The notes under the pieces were generated by a model. That model did no database searches. It was not told where the DNA came from and saw only the letters and a list, made by a program, of their open reading frames with translations. Source: Geodermatophilus ruber (lineage in GTDB: Bacteria > Actinomycetota > Actinomycetes > Mycobacteriales > Geodermatophilaceae). Taken from it: a stretch of DNA of 64,000 nt. The number at the start of each line of letters is the position of its first letter. The stretch's first letter is position 1. Positions 52,027 through 61,034 of this stretch are shown here, one piece after another. Made by a program: the position numbers and the translations under genes. The stretch lies in NCBI RefSeq assembly GCF_900114385.1, contig NZ_FOSW01000001.1:372001-436000 (forward strand). The letters run 5' to 3'.

Positions 52027-52416
52027 GTGATCGACCACCTGGCGCTCCAGGTTGCGGACGTCGAGGCCGCGGCCAGCTTCTACACCCGGGTCTTCGCGGC
52101 ACTCGGCGTCCGGGAGACGACGCGGCTGGACACCCCGACCGGTCTCCGCGTCGCCCTCGGCGGTCCCGACGGCGTCCCGAAGCTCTGGTTCGGTCCGCTG
52201 GTCGACCAGGGCGACCGCCCGGTGCACCTGGCGCTGGCCGCCCCGTCCCGGGACGCGGTCGACCAGGTGTACTTCGCGGCCCGCAAGGCTGGTGCCGAGA
52301 TCCTGCACGAGCCGCAGGTCCGGCCGGAGTACCACCAGGGCTACTACGCGGTCTTCTTCCGCGATCCGGACGGCAACAACGTCGAGGCCGTGCACCACAC
52401 GTTCCCGTCCGCCTGA
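52027..52416 (+). CDS. VOC family (glyoxalase-like) protein
   Basis: 129-residue vicinal-oxygen-chelate fold protein built from two beta-alpha-beta-beta-beta modules. Metal ligands are likely His4 (IDHLALQV), His near PVHLALAAP, and Glu in GNNVEAVHH. Found frequently as glyoxalase I-like or dioxygenase-like proteins of unknown substrate. GTG at 52027 gives the conserved IDHLALQVADVEAA opening; the preceding in-frame codons are not conserved. Upstream of the GH13 gene by 82 bp. Confidence 0.88.
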   Translation: MIDHLALQVADVEAAASFYTRVFAALGVRETTRLDTPTGLRVALGGPDGVPKLWFGPLVDQGDRPVHLALAAPSRDAVDQVYFAARKAGAEILHEPQVRPEYHQGYYAVFFRDPDGNNVEAVHHTFPSA

Positions 52417-52498
52417 CGGCGGACAGGGGCGCGGAGCCAGGCCCCTGGCCTCGCCGTGACCGGATGCGGCCGGGCATCGGCCGTGCTGGGCTGGGCGC

Positions 52499-54220
52499 AT
52501 GCCCGTCGAGCCCGCCCCCGATCAGCCGGCGTGGTGGACCCGCGCCGTGGTCTACCAGGTCTACCCCCGCTCGTTCATGGACTCCGACGGCGACGGCATC
52601 GGCGACCTGGGCGGGCTCCTGCAGCGGCTGGACCACCTGGAGGACCTGGGGGTCGACGTCGTCTGGCTGTCCCCGATCTACCCCTCGCCGCAGGCCGACA
52701 ACGGCTACGACATCAGCGACTACCAGGACGTCGACCCGCTGTTCGGCGACCTGACGCAGCTGGACCAGCTGATCGCGGCGCTGCACGAACGCGGCATGAA
52801 GCTGGTCATGGACCTCGTGGTGAACCACACCAGCGACGCGCACCCGTGGTTCCTGGAGAGCAGGGCATCCCGGACGTCTCCGAAGCGGGACTGGTACTGG
52901 TGGCGGCCGCCGCGGCCGGGGATGGCGGCCGGAACGCCGGGGGCGGAGCCGACCAACTGGCACTCGTTCTTCTCCGGGTCCACCTGGGAGCTGGACGAGG
53001 CCAGCGGCGAGTACTACCTGCACCTGTTCGATCGCAGGCAGCCGGACCTGAACTGGGAGAACCCGGAGGTCCGGCAAGCGGTCTACGCGATGATGCGGTG
53101 GTGGCTCGACCGCGGGGTCGACGGCTTCCGCATGGACGTCATCAACATGATCAGCAAGGACGTCACGCCGGACGGTGAGCTGCACGACGGCCCGCCGCTG
53201 CCCGGGCTGGCCTACGGTGACGGCTCGGCCTCCTACCTGTGCGGCCCGCGGATCCACGAGTTCCTGCAGGAGATGCACGCCGCGGTCGTCGCCGGCCACG
53301 AGTCGACGCTCCTGCTGGTCGGCGAGATGCCCGGCGTCACGGTGGAGCAGGCCCGGCTGTTCACCGACCCGGCTCGGCGCGAGGTGGACATGGTGTTCCA
53401 GTTCGAGCACGTCGGCCTCGACCACGGCGTCTCGAAGTGGGACCACCGCCCGCTGCGGATGCGCGACCTCAAGGCGTCCTTCGGCCGCTGGCAGGCCGGG
53501 CTGGCCGAGGCCGGCTGGAACTCCCTCTACTGGGACAACCACGACCAGCCGCGGGCGGTCTCCCGGTTCGGCGACGACTCCCCGCGGTACCGGCGCGACT
53601 CGGCCACCTGCCTGGCCACGCTGCTGCACCTGCACCGGGGGACGCCGTACGTCTACCAGGGCGAGGAGCTCGGGATGGCGAACGCCCCGTTCGACAGCCT
53701 CGACGACTTCCGCGACATCGAGTCGCTCAACCACTACGCCCAGGCGGTGGCGGCCGGCGAGGACCCGGCGCAGGTGCTGGCGGCGCTGCGCCGGACGAGC
53801 CGGGACAACGCCCGGACGCCGGTGCAGTGGGACGCCTCGGAGCACGCCGGCTTCACCACCGGCAAGCCCTGGCTGGCGGTCAACCCCGACCACGTCCGGT
53901 GGAACGCCGCGGCCCAGCGCCGGGACCCGCGCTCGGTGCTCGCCCACCACAAGCGGCTGATCGCGCTGCGGCACGAGAACCCGGTGGTGGCGCTCGGGGA
54001 CTTCACCATGCTGCTGCCCGACCACGACGACGTGTACGCCTTCACCCGGAGCCTGGACGGCGAGACGCTGCTCGTCGTCTGCAATCTCGGCGGGCACGAG
54101 CACCGCCTGGCCGGGCTGCTGCCCGAGGCGGTCGGCGCGGAGCTGGTGCTGGGCAACCTGCCCGACGGCCCCCCCGCCGTCCTCCGCCCCTGGGAGGCCC
54201 GGGTGCTGCGCCCCACGTGA
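52499..54220 (+). CDS. GH13 alpha-glucosidase (oligo-1,6-glucosidase type)
   Basis: 573-residue cytoplasmic glycoside hydrolase. The barrel shows VYQVYPRSFMDSDGDGIGDL at the start; catalytic nucleophile Asp213 in GFRMDVINM, acid/base Glu276 in LVGEMPG and Asp349 in YWDNHDQPR. QPDLNWENP and Val directly after the nucleophile are features reported for enzymes preferring alpha-1,6 bonds. It would release glucose from isomaltose or short dextrins. ATG at 52499; no transporter gene adjoins, so sugars must come from another importer. Confidence 0.94.
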   Translation: MPVEPAPDQPAWWTRAVVYQVYPRSFMDSDGDGIGDLGGLLQRLDHLEDLGVDVVWLSPIYPSPQADNGYDISDYQDVDPLFGDLTQLDQLIAALHERGMKLVMDLVVNHTSDAHPWFLESRASRTSPKRDWYWWRPPRPGMAAGTPGAEPTNWHSFFSGSTWELDEASGEYYLHLFDRRQPDLNWENPEVRQAVYAMMRWWLDRGVDGFRMDVINMISKDVTPDGELHDGPPLPGLAYGDGSASYLCGPRIHEFLQEMHAAVVAGHESTLLLVGEMPGVTVEQARLFTDPARREVDMVFQFEHVGLDHGVSKWDHRPLRMRDLKASFGRWQAGLAEAGWNSLYWDNHDQPRAVSRFGDDSPRYRRDSATCLATLLHLHRGTPYVYQGEELGMANAPFDSLDDFRDIESLNHYAQAVAAGEDPAQVLAALRRTSRDNARTPVQWDASEHAGFTTGKPWLAVNPDHVRWNAAAQRRDPRSVLAHHKRLIALRHENPVVALGDFTMLLPDHDDVYAFTRSLDGETLLVVCNLGGHEHRLAGLLPEAVGAELVLGNLPDGPPAVLRPWEARVLRPT

Positions 54221-54226
54221 GGGAGG

Positions 54227-54604
54227 TCAGCCGTTCCAGTCGACGAGCTGGACGACGACGCCGTTGGGGTCCTGGACCTGGAACGCCCGCTCGCCCCACT
54301 CCTCGGTGGTCAGCGGCATGGTGATCGGTACGCCCTCCGCCTGCAGCCGGCCCAGCTCGCCTTCGAGGTCGTCGACGACGAAGGCGAGGATCAGCCCGCC
54401 GGCGTGGCGGTCGCGCTGGCCGGCCGGCATGGTCGGCAGGCCCCGGCGGACGAAGACGACGTTCATGCCGGCGTCGTCGCGGGTCAGCGAGGCGAAGCCG
54501 TCGGCGGCCATCTCCTCCCGGAAGCCGAAGTGGTCGACGAGGAAGGCGCTGGCGCCCGGCACGTCGTCGACTGTCAGGGAGACGGCGGAGGCGGTGATGC
54601 GCAT
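54227..54604 (-). CDS. VOC family protein (glyoxalase/bleomycin-resistance-like)
   Basis: 125-residue VOC protein. ITASAVSLTVDDVPGASAFL opens the first module and ends with FQVQDPNGVVVQLVDW, where the second Glu of many family members is replaced by Gln, so metal binding may be altered. The insert RRGLPTMPAGQRDRHAGG is longer than typical. ATG at 54604 ends 6 bp before the GH13 stop on the other strand. Substrate unknown. Confidence 0.88.
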   Translation of the reverse strand: MRITASAVSLTVDDVPGASAFLVDHFGFREEMAADGFASLTRDDAGMNVVFVRRGLPTMPAGQRDRHAGGLILAFVVDDLEGELGRLQAEGVPITMPLTTEEWGERAFQVQDPNGVVVQLVDWNG

Positions 54605-54650
54605 GGGGGCTCCTGACGACGGCGCGGACTACGTACAGCGTACGGCGTCG

Positions 54651-55952
54651 TCAGGGGGTGGGGAGCGGGACGACGTCCGCCGGCTCGGCCGGGCGCCGGT
54701 CGAGCGGGTGGGCGAGCTCGTCGGCGGGCAGCCGGGCGGCGAGGATCGCGACCACCGCCAGCACCGGCGGGACCAGGCCGGCCACCAGGAAGGTCGCGGT
54801 CAGCCCGATCCCCTCGCTGACCGGCCCGGCCAGGGCCATCGACAGCGGCAGGAACGCCGTCGAGACGAAGAAGTCCAGGCTGGAGACCCGGCCGAGCAGC
54901 GCCGGGGGGACCCGCCGCTGCAGCAGCGTGCCCCAGATGACCATGCCCGCCTGCGAGGTGGCGCCGGTGACCAGCCCGGCGGCGATCATCACGGCCAGCG
55001 AGGTCGTGGTGCCGAAGACGACCATCGGCAGGCAGCCCAGCCCCCACAGCAGGTTCATCACCGTGAGGTAGCGCCGGGGCAGCCGGAGGGAGGCGAGCAC
55101 CGTCGACCCGAGGGCCCCGCCGATGCCGAACGCGGCCAGCACGAGGGCGTGCTCGAGCGGTCCCCCGCCGGCGCGGTCCTTGATCGCGAAGGGCGCCAGC
55201 ACCTCGAAGGGGCCGAGCATCACCAGCAGCATCAGCGAGGCGAACACCAGCGTGGCCAGCAGCCAGGGCGTGCGAACCATGTAGCCGAAGCCCTCGCGCA
55301 TGTCCGCGACCAGGCCGCGCACCGGGTGCGCCGGCGCCGCACCGGGGTCCCGCCGCACCGGCGTCGCGGGCAGCAGGCCCACGCAGACGGCCGCCCCCAG
55401 CGCCGTGGCGGCGGTGAGGACCAGGGCCACGCCGGGGGACGTCGCGGCGATCAGCCCGCCGGCCACGGCCGGGCCGGTGGCCAGGTAGAGCACCGGCCGC
55501 ATGGTGCCCTCGAGTCCGTTGGCCGCCAGCAGCATGTCCTCGGGGAGCAGCGCCGGCACCAGCGCGGAGTACGCCGGGTAGTAGAGGCCGTTGGCCGCGC
55601 CCCCGGCCAGGGCGACGGCAGCCAGCTGCCACAGGGTCAGCAGGCCGGTCAGCGAGAGCGCCGCGACGAGGGCGATGCTCACCGTCTGCACCAGCGCGAC
55701 GGCCAGCAGGATGTGCCGCTGCGGGATGCGGTCGGCGAGCGCGCCGCCGAGCAGCGTGCTGGCCAGCATCCCGCCGGCGCTCAGCCCGGTGACCAACGAG
55801 AGCTGCGCGGGGCCACCCTTCAGCGCGACCACCTGCCACACCACCGCAACGGTGAACGTGCTGTTGGTCAGCAGGGAGAGCCCCAGCGAGGCGGCCAGCC
55901 GGCGGTAGCGGGGGTAGCGCAGCGGTTGCAGCGCCCGCGGCAGGCCGGCCAT
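54651..55952 (-). CDS. MFS transporter (macrolide-efflux/enterobactin-exporter-like)
   Basis: 433-residue permease with 12 helices in the MFS_3 (Mef/EntS-like) arrangement. The helix 2-3 loop is GALADRIPQRHILL, and the central loop contains RDPGAAPAHPVRGLVADMREG, a typical position for this group. Drug or siderophore export is likely but not provable. ATG at 55952 with GGGGAG upstream (a GTG is one codon earlier). Monocistronic, between VOC and acyl-CoA dehydrogenase genes. Confidence 0.88.
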   Translation of the reverse strand: MAGLPRALQPLRYPRYRRLAASLGLSLLTNSTFTVAVVWQVVALKGGPAQLSLVTGLSAGGMLASTLLGGALADRIPQRHILLAVALVQTVSIALVAALSLTGLLTLWQLAAVALAGGAANGLYYPAYSALVPALLPEDMLLAANGLEGTMRPVLYLATGPAVAGGLIAATSPGVALVLTAATALGAAVCVGLLPATPVRRDPGAAPAHPVRGLVADMREGFGYMVRTPWLLATLVFASLMLLVMLGPFEVLAPFAIKDRAGGGPLEHALVLAAFGIGGALGSTVLASLRLPRRYLTVMNLLWGLGCLPMVVFGTTTSLAVMIAAGLVTGATSQAGMVIWGTLLQRRVPPALLGRVSSLDFFVSTAFLPLSMALAGPVSEGIGLTATFLVAGLVPPVLAVVAILAARLPADELAHPLDRRPAEPADVVPLPTP

Positions 55953-56095
55953 CACACTCCCCGTCGTCCCGCCCCCCGAGGTGCCGGACGGCGGGGCCAT
56001 CCTGCCTGCCGCCGCCGCCCGGCCGCGCGCAGATATCACCGACGGCGTCCGAGCGGAGTGGATCCGTGCGCGTTACGCGGAGGAATCCACTCCGG

Positions 56096-57361
56096 TCAGG
56101 CGAGCGGGGAGCGCGGGAGGAGGCGGTCGCTGATGATCCGCCGCTGGATCTCGCTGGTGCCCTCGAAGATCGTGGTCAGCCGGGCGTCGCGCCAGTGCCG
56201 CTCGACCTGCCGCTCGGTGGTGTAGCCGTTGCCGCCGTGCAGCTGCATGGCCTGGTTGGTCACCCGAACGGCCATCTCGGTGGCCTCGAGCTTCACCATC
56301 GAGGCCTCCTTCTCGCACGGGACGCCGAGGTCGAGCAGGTGGGCCACCTGCCGGTAGAAGGCGCGCGACTGCTCGACCTGCGCGGCCATGTCGGCGACGG
56401 CGAAGCGCAGCGCCTGGAAGTCGCCGATCGGGTGGCCGAACTGCTCGCGCTCCTGCAGGTAGAGCAGCGAGTCCTCGAGCGCCGCACGCGCCAACCCCAC
56501 GGCGCGGGCGGCGGTGTGCACCCGAGCGGTGTTGAGGAACTTCTGCGCCTCGGCGAAGCCGGCCCGCTTGGCCGCATCACCCTCCTCGTCGCTGGCCGCC
56601 GCCTCGTCGATGACGTTGCCGGCCGGAATGCGGACGCCGTCGAAGGTCAGGTCCCAGGTGAGGAACCCGTGGTAGCCGACCTTGTCGATCGGGTAGCCGG
56701 AGAGCCCCTCGGGGAACTCGCCGCGCTCCTTCTCCAGCAGCAGGTTCACCAGCCCCTTGGAGCGGGACTCCCCCGGCTCGGGGTCGCGCTCGCGCACGAG
56801 CACCTGGATGAAGTCGGCGGCCTTCGCGTTGCCGCACCACCGCTTGCGGCCGGTGACGACCCACTCGTCGCCGTCGAGGACGGCGCGGGTCGAGACGCCG
56901 GCCAGGTCGGACCCCGCGTCGGGCTCGGACAGCGCGATCGCGCCGATCCACTGCCCGCGGGCACTGCGGCGCAGCAGCTCGTGGCGGCGGTCGGCGTCGG
57001 CCACCGCCGTCCCCAGACCCTGCGAGCGGGCCAGGATGCTGGCCGTCGACATCCACGCGCGAGCCAGTTCCTCGCTGACCATGCAGTACTCGAACACGCC
57101 CAGGCCCAGGCCGCCGCACTCGGCCGGAACCGTGATGCCGAAGTAGCCGAGCTCGGCCAGCCGGGCCAGCAGCGACGACGGGATCTCGCCCTTCTGCGGG
57201 TCCAGCTCGTTGGCGACCGGCAGCACCTCGTCCATCGCGAACCGGCGGGCCTGCTCCTGCAGCTTCTCCCGCTCCGGCGTGTGCCACGGCGGCAGCAGCG
57301 CGGGCGGTTGCGGCTCCAGGACGTCGTCGGTGGACTCGTCAGCGCGCTGGGTCGACGTCAT
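56096..57361 (-). CDS. Acyl-CoA dehydrogenase
   Basis: 421-residue enzyme. Family motifs SEPDAGSDLAGVSTRA (substrate-binding) and IFEGTSEIQRRII with the catalytic Glu near the C-terminus. Usual length for short/medium/branched acyl-CoA dehydrogenases, clearly different from the 614-residue FadE at 3214. Probably acts on short branched, aryl or glutaryl-type CoA esters. It lies 245 bp downstream of the FAD monooxygenase gene with a palindrome (57446-57467) between them, so it has its own promoter or a read-through operon link. Confidence 0.92.
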   Translation of the reverse strand: MTSTQRADESTDDVLEPQPPALLPPWHTPEREKLQEQARRFAMDEVLPVANELDPQKGEIPSSLLARLAELGYFGITVPAECGGLGLGVFEYCMVSEELARAWMSTASILARSQGLGTAVADADRRHELLRRSARGQWIGAIALSEPDAGSDLAGVSTRAVLDGDEWVVTGRKRWCGNAKAADFIQVLVRERDPEPGESRSKGLVNLLLEKERGEFPEGLSGYPIDKVGYHGFLTWDLTFDGVRIPAGNVIDEAAASDEEGDAAKRAGFAEAQKFLNTARVHTAARAVGLARAALEDSLLYLQEREQFGHPIGDFQALRFAVADMAAQVEQSRAFYRQVAHLLDLGVPCEKEASMVKLEATEMAVRVTNQAMQLHGGNGYTTERQVERHWRDARLTTIFEGTSEIQRRIISDRLLPRSPLA

Positions 57362-57445
57362 CGTCGGTCGTCTCTCCTCGACAGAGGCGGATGATCACGT
57401 ACACCTTGGCGGCTGGGGATGCCCGCCGCACGCCGTCCTCACCCG

Positions 57446-57467
57446 CACCGTGAGCGGCCTCACGGTG
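57446..57467. promoter_or_regulatory. 22-bp palindrome ahead of the acyl-CoA dehydrogenase gene
   Basis: Arms CACCGTGA (57446-57453) and TCACGGTG (57460-57467) around GCGGCC. It lies 85 bp upstream of the start codon, and 140 bp past the monooxygenase stop; operator for a TetR- or GntR-like protein, or a terminator hairpin, are both possible. Confidence 0.45.
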
Positions 57468-57606
57468 GCCGGCCGTGCGCGGTCGAGGTCGACCCCGCCC
57501 CTGTCGAGAGAACCCGCTGGTGCGCTGGACCGCCGCCGTACCGCCCCTCGTCGCCCTCGCGGCGCCGAGCGGGCCGGGGGCCGCGGGCCGCGGGCCGCGG
57601 GCCGCG

Positions 57607-58887
57607 TCAGCGAGCCGCCCGCTCCCGGGCGAGGGCGATGTCGCGGGCCTGCTCCCGCCCGGCCGGGGGCGGGCCCGGGTGCCAGGACGGCACGAAGGGC
57701 AGCTCCCCGCGTCGGGCGGCCAGAATCAGCCGCTGCGCGGTGTCGACGGCTCCCTGCACGAGCCGCGCCGGCCGCAGCTGCTCGGCCCTGAACACCCGCT
57801 CGCGCATGGACGACGGCGGGGAGTTGCGCGTGGCCATCGCGTACGCGGCGTCGACGGCGTCGCGACCGTCGAGGTAGTCGTCGGCGTGCTCGTACCAGTT
57901 CATGCTGCCGCGGGCGTGCCGCTGGACGCGCTCCAGGTTCGGGCGGGCCCGGTGGTCGAAGTCGCGCAGCGCCGCGGCCAGGTCCCCGGGGAAGTCGTCG
58001 AGGCTGCGCACCAGCTCCACCGCGTCGATCACCGCCAGCCGGGTGCCGGACCCGATCGTGAAGTGCGTGGTGTGCGCGGCGTCGCCGATCAGCACGACGT
58101 TGTCGTGCCACCAGGTCCGGTTGGAGACCTCCTTGAACCGCAGCCAGCGGGCCGGCTCGCCGCGGGACTGGCTGATCAGGGAGTGGCCCTGCAGGGACCG
58201 CTCGAAGATCTGCGCCAGCAGCCGGATGCCGTCGTCCTCGTCCCGCTCGTCCATGCCGAGCGCCCGCCAGGTCGTCTCCGTGCACTCGACGATGCAGGTG
58301 CTGACCGTGCCGCTCGACGGGTAGGCGTGGAACCACAGCCAGCCGGCGGGGGTCTTCTCGAAGGCGAACACGAAGCTGGGGAACACCATGTCGGTCCCCA
58401 GCCAGATGTAGGGGTTGGCGCCCGTCTCGACCCGGGTGCCGAAGTGGTCGCCGTGCAGCTGCCGGGTCCGGCTGCCCGCACCGTCGGCGGCCACGATCAG
58501 GTCGGCGTCCGCGAACGGGGTCAGGTCCTCGACCGGGTGGTCGTACTCGACCGTGACGCCGAGCCGGCGCGCGCGGTCGACCAGCGTCTCGAGGAACTCG
58601 GCACGCTGCATGGCGAAGCCGTACCCCCCCAGGTGAGCGACCCCGCCGCTGACGTGGATCTCCTGGTCCTTCCACAGCGTGGAGGCCCGGCGCAGCGCCC
58701 GCCCGCTCTCCGGGTCGTTGACGTAGAGCAGGTCGAGCATGTCGTCCCAGTAGACGACGCCCCAGCCGTACGTCGCGCCCTGCGGATCCCTCTCGAGGAC
58801 GGTGATGTCCCGGCTGGGGTCGCTCCGCTTCGCCGAGATGGCGAAGTACAGGCCGGCTGGGCCGGCACCGACGCAGACGATCTTCAT
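57607..58887 (-). CDS. FAD-dependent monooxygenase (anthraniloyl-/salicylyl-CoA hydroxylase N-terminal-like)
   Basis: 426-residue group A flavoprotein hydroxylase. The FAD motif GAGPAGLYFAISAKRSD and ITVLERDPQGATYGWGVVY match the flavin domain of 2-aminobenzoyl-CoA and salicylyl-CoA monooxygenases; GDAAHTTHFTIGSG is the second FAD motif. The natural homologues carry a C-terminal OYE-like domain that is missing here, so this is the stand-alone form. ATG overlaps the ABC transporter stop (ATGA). Aromatic CoA ester hydroxylation is inferred. Confidence 0.82.
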   Translation of the reverse strand: MKIVCVGAGPAGLYFAISAKRSDPSRDITVLERDPQGATYGWGVVYWDDMLDLLYVNDPESGRALRRASTLWKDQEIHVSGGVAHLGGYGFAMQRAEFLETLVDRARRLGVTVEYDHPVEDLTPFADADLIVAADGAGSRTRQLHGDHFGTRVETGANPYIWLGTDMVFPSFVFAFEKTPAGWLWFHAYPSSGTVSTCIVECTETTWRALGMDERDEDDGIRLLAQIFERSLQGHSLISQSRGEPARWLRFKEVSNRTWWHDNVVLIGDAAHTTHFTIGSGTRLAVIDAVELVRSLDDFPGDLAAALRDFDHRARPNLERVQRHARGSMNWYEHADDYLDGRDAVDAAYAMATRNSPPSSMRERVFRAEQLRPARLVQGAVDTAQRLILAARRGELPFVPSWHPGPPPAGREQARDIALARERAAR

Positions 58888-60914
58888 CGAGGTCCTCCGG
58901 GGGGCGCGATGCGGTGGGGATCGGGGCCCGGCCGGCCGTCGTCCTCCTCGCCGGACCCCCAGGGGACCGGCGCGGGCTGCTGCAGCCACGGCGGCGGGCC
59001 GTCCGGGAACGGTTCGTCCCACTCGCCGTCCGCCCAGGGCGGGGGGCCGACCGGTTCCGGCTCGGGGTGCCGGTGCCGGCCGCCGGCCGGTGCGCGGCGC
59101 AGGGCGTGGCGCAGCGAGTACAGGTGGGCGTAGCCGTTGCCCGCTTGCAGCAGCTCCTCGTGCGAGCCGGATTCGATGATCCGCCCGTGCTCCAGGTGCA
59201 CGATCTGGTCGGCCTCGGCGGCGGTCAGCAGGTCGTGCGAGATGACGATCGTGGTGCGGCCGGCCATCAGCCGGCGCATCGGACCGAGGATCCGCTCGGC
59301 GGCCTGGGCGTCGAGGCTGGCGGTGGGCTCGTCGAGCAGCAGGATCGGCGCGTCGCGCACCATGGCCCGCGCGATGGCCACCCGCTGCCGCTGGCCGCCG
59401 GAGAGCAGCCGGCCGCGCTGGCCGACCCGGGTGTCGTAGCCCTCGGGCAGCCGCACGATGAACTCCTCGGCGTCGGCCGCCCGGGCGGCGCGGACGATCT
59501 CCTCGTCCGTGGCGTCCGGCCGGCCGGCGCGGATGTTGTCCGCGACGCTGGCGTCGAGCAGCAGGGTCTCCTGCAGCACGATCGCGATGTTGGCCCGCAG
59601 CTCCGCGGGGTCCAGGTCGCGCAGGTCGTGCCCGTCCAGGGTGATCCGGCCCGCGGTCGGGTCGAACAGCCGCAGGAGCAGCCGGGCGAGGGTGGACTTG
59701 CCGGCCCCGCTCACACCGACCAGGGCGGTCGTCGTGCCGGGGTCGGCGCTGAAGCTGATGCCGTGCAGCACGTCGTCGGCCGTGCCGGGGTAACGGAAGT
59801 CGACGTCCTCCACCCGGATCCGCCCGGCCGCCCGGCCGAGCGGCACCGGGTGCTCGGGCGCCCGCACCTCGGCCTGCTGGTCGAGCAGCTCGATGATGCG
59901 CTCGGCGCCGGCGGCCGCGGCGAAGACGACGGTGGACAGCTGCCCCAGGGCGCTCACCGGGCCGTAGAGCAGGGACAGCGCGAGCAGGAAGGCCAGCAGG
60001 TCGCCCAGGGTCATGCGGCCGGAGCTCAGCTGCCAGGCCCCTGCCCCGACGATGGTGATCACGCCGACGACCTGCACGAGGTCGACGAACGGGGTGAACA
60101 ACGCGCCGATCCGGGTGGCCCGCAGGGCCGCCGCGACGCTGCCCAGCGACTGGCCGGTGAACCGGCCGACCTCAGCCTGCTCCCGGCCGTAGGCCTGGAC
60201 CAGTGGGGCGTTGCCCAGGCTCTCCTCGACGACCGTGGCGATCGATCCGCTGCGCCGGCGGACCTCGCCGGAGGCCGCCTTGATCCGGCGGGCGAAGATG
60301 CGGGTGATCAGCCAGAACACCGGGATGACGGCCATCGAGATCAGGGCCAGCTGCCAGTCCAGCACGAACAGCAGGCCGGCGAACACGACGATCTTCAGCG
60401 CCGACAGGACCAGCGCGGCGACACCGGAGAGGATGAGGCTCTCGATCGCGATGACGTCGCCGGTGAGCCGGCTGATGATGTCGCCGAGCCGCCGCCGGTC
60501 GAAAAAGCCGATCGAGAGCGTCTGCAGGTGGGCGAAGACCGACGTGCGCAGCCGGTGCAGGAAGCTCTCCCCCGTCCACGCCGTGAGGTAGGCGCCGACG
60601 AAGCCGAGGATCCCCGTGCCCAGGGTGATCGCCAGGTAGGCGGCCGCGAGCGGCGCGAAGGCACTGAAATCGCGGGGCACGAGGACGTTGTCGACCAGCA
60701 ACTTGGTCAGCCAGATGCCCAGCCCCTCGAGCGCGGGCCCGACGCTGCCGAGCACCATGCTGACCAGCAGCCACCAGCGCAGCGGCCGGGCGTAGGGCCA
60801 GAACCGCCGGAAGATGTCGCGGACGGCGACCGTCGGCGCGGCCTCGACCAGCGCCTCGTCCTCCGGCGAGCCCGGGCTCACCAGCGTGCGCGTGATGTCC
60901 CACACGGGCACCAC
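58884..60914 (-). CDS. ABC transporter, fused permease and ATPase (MsbA/LmrA-like exporter)
   Basis: About 676-residue half-transporter. Six membrane helices occupy about residues 40-340; the nucleotide-binding domain has Walker A VGVSGAGKSTLARLLL, signature LSGGQRQRVAIARAM and Walker B ILLLDEPTASLD. A Pro/Trp/Asp-rich C-terminal extension of about 80 residues (with WADGEWDEPFPDGPPPW) is unusual and may bind a partner. No C39 peptidase is fused. GTG at 60914, 60911 or 60905 are candidate starts; GGAG and GAGG lie upstream of each. Confidence 0.92.
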   Translation of the reverse strand: MVPVWDITRTLVSPGSPEDEALVEAAPTVAVRDIFRRFWPYARPLRWWLLVSMVLGSVGPALEGLGIWLTKLLVDNVLVPRDFSAFAPLAAAYLAITLGTGILGFVGAYLTAWTGESFLHRLRTSVFAHLQTLSIGFFDRRRLGDIISRLTGDVIAIESLILSGVAALVLSALKIVVFAGLLFVLDWQLALISMAVIPVFWLITRIFARRIKAASGEVRRRSGSIATVVEESLGNAPLVQAYGREQAEVGRFTGQSLGSVAAALRATRIGALFTPFVDLVQVVGVITIVGAGAWQLSSGRMTLGDLLAFLLALSLLYGPVSALGQLSTVVFAAAAGAERIIELLDQQAEVRAPEHPVPLGRAAGRIRVEDVDFRYPGTADDVLHGISFSADPGTTTALVGVSGAGKSTLARLLLRLFDPTAGRITLDGHDLRDLDPAELRANIAIVLQETLLLDASVADNIRAGRPDATDEEIVRAARAADAEEFIVRLPEGYDTRVGQRGRLLSGGQRQRVAIARAMVRDAPILLLDEPTASLDAQAAERILGPMRRLMAGRTTIVISHDLLTAAEADQIVHLEHGRIIESGSHEELLQAGNGYAHLYSLRHALRRAPAGGRHRHPEPEPVGPPPWADGEWDEPFPDGPPPWLQQPAPVPWGSGEEDDGRPGPDPHRIAPPGGPR

Positions 60915-60947
60915 CTCGTCTCCGGAGCCGGCCGGATTCCCCGACGG

Positions 60948-60993
60948 CCCCTCGTAGAGGGGTGGCCCCCCGCGCCGAGCGCGGAGGGCCACC
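60948..60993 (-). terminator. Two abutting stem-loops between the Trp-rich ORF and the ABC exporter
   Basis: On the minus strand, arms GGTGGCCCTCCGCGC (60993-60979) and GCGCGGGGGGCCACC (60975-60961) form a 15-bp stem (one U-G) with a 3-nt loop. A second stem pairs CCCCTC (60962-60957) with GAGGGG (60953-60948) around a 3-nt loop, and shares two bases with the first, so they partly exclude one another. This is a layout expected of an attenuator or of a partial terminator that keeps the upstream ORF highly expressed. Confidence 0.65.
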
Positions 60994-61034
60994 CGCCGGA
61001 CCGCAAGGGTCTGGCTGGATGGAACAGACGGGTG

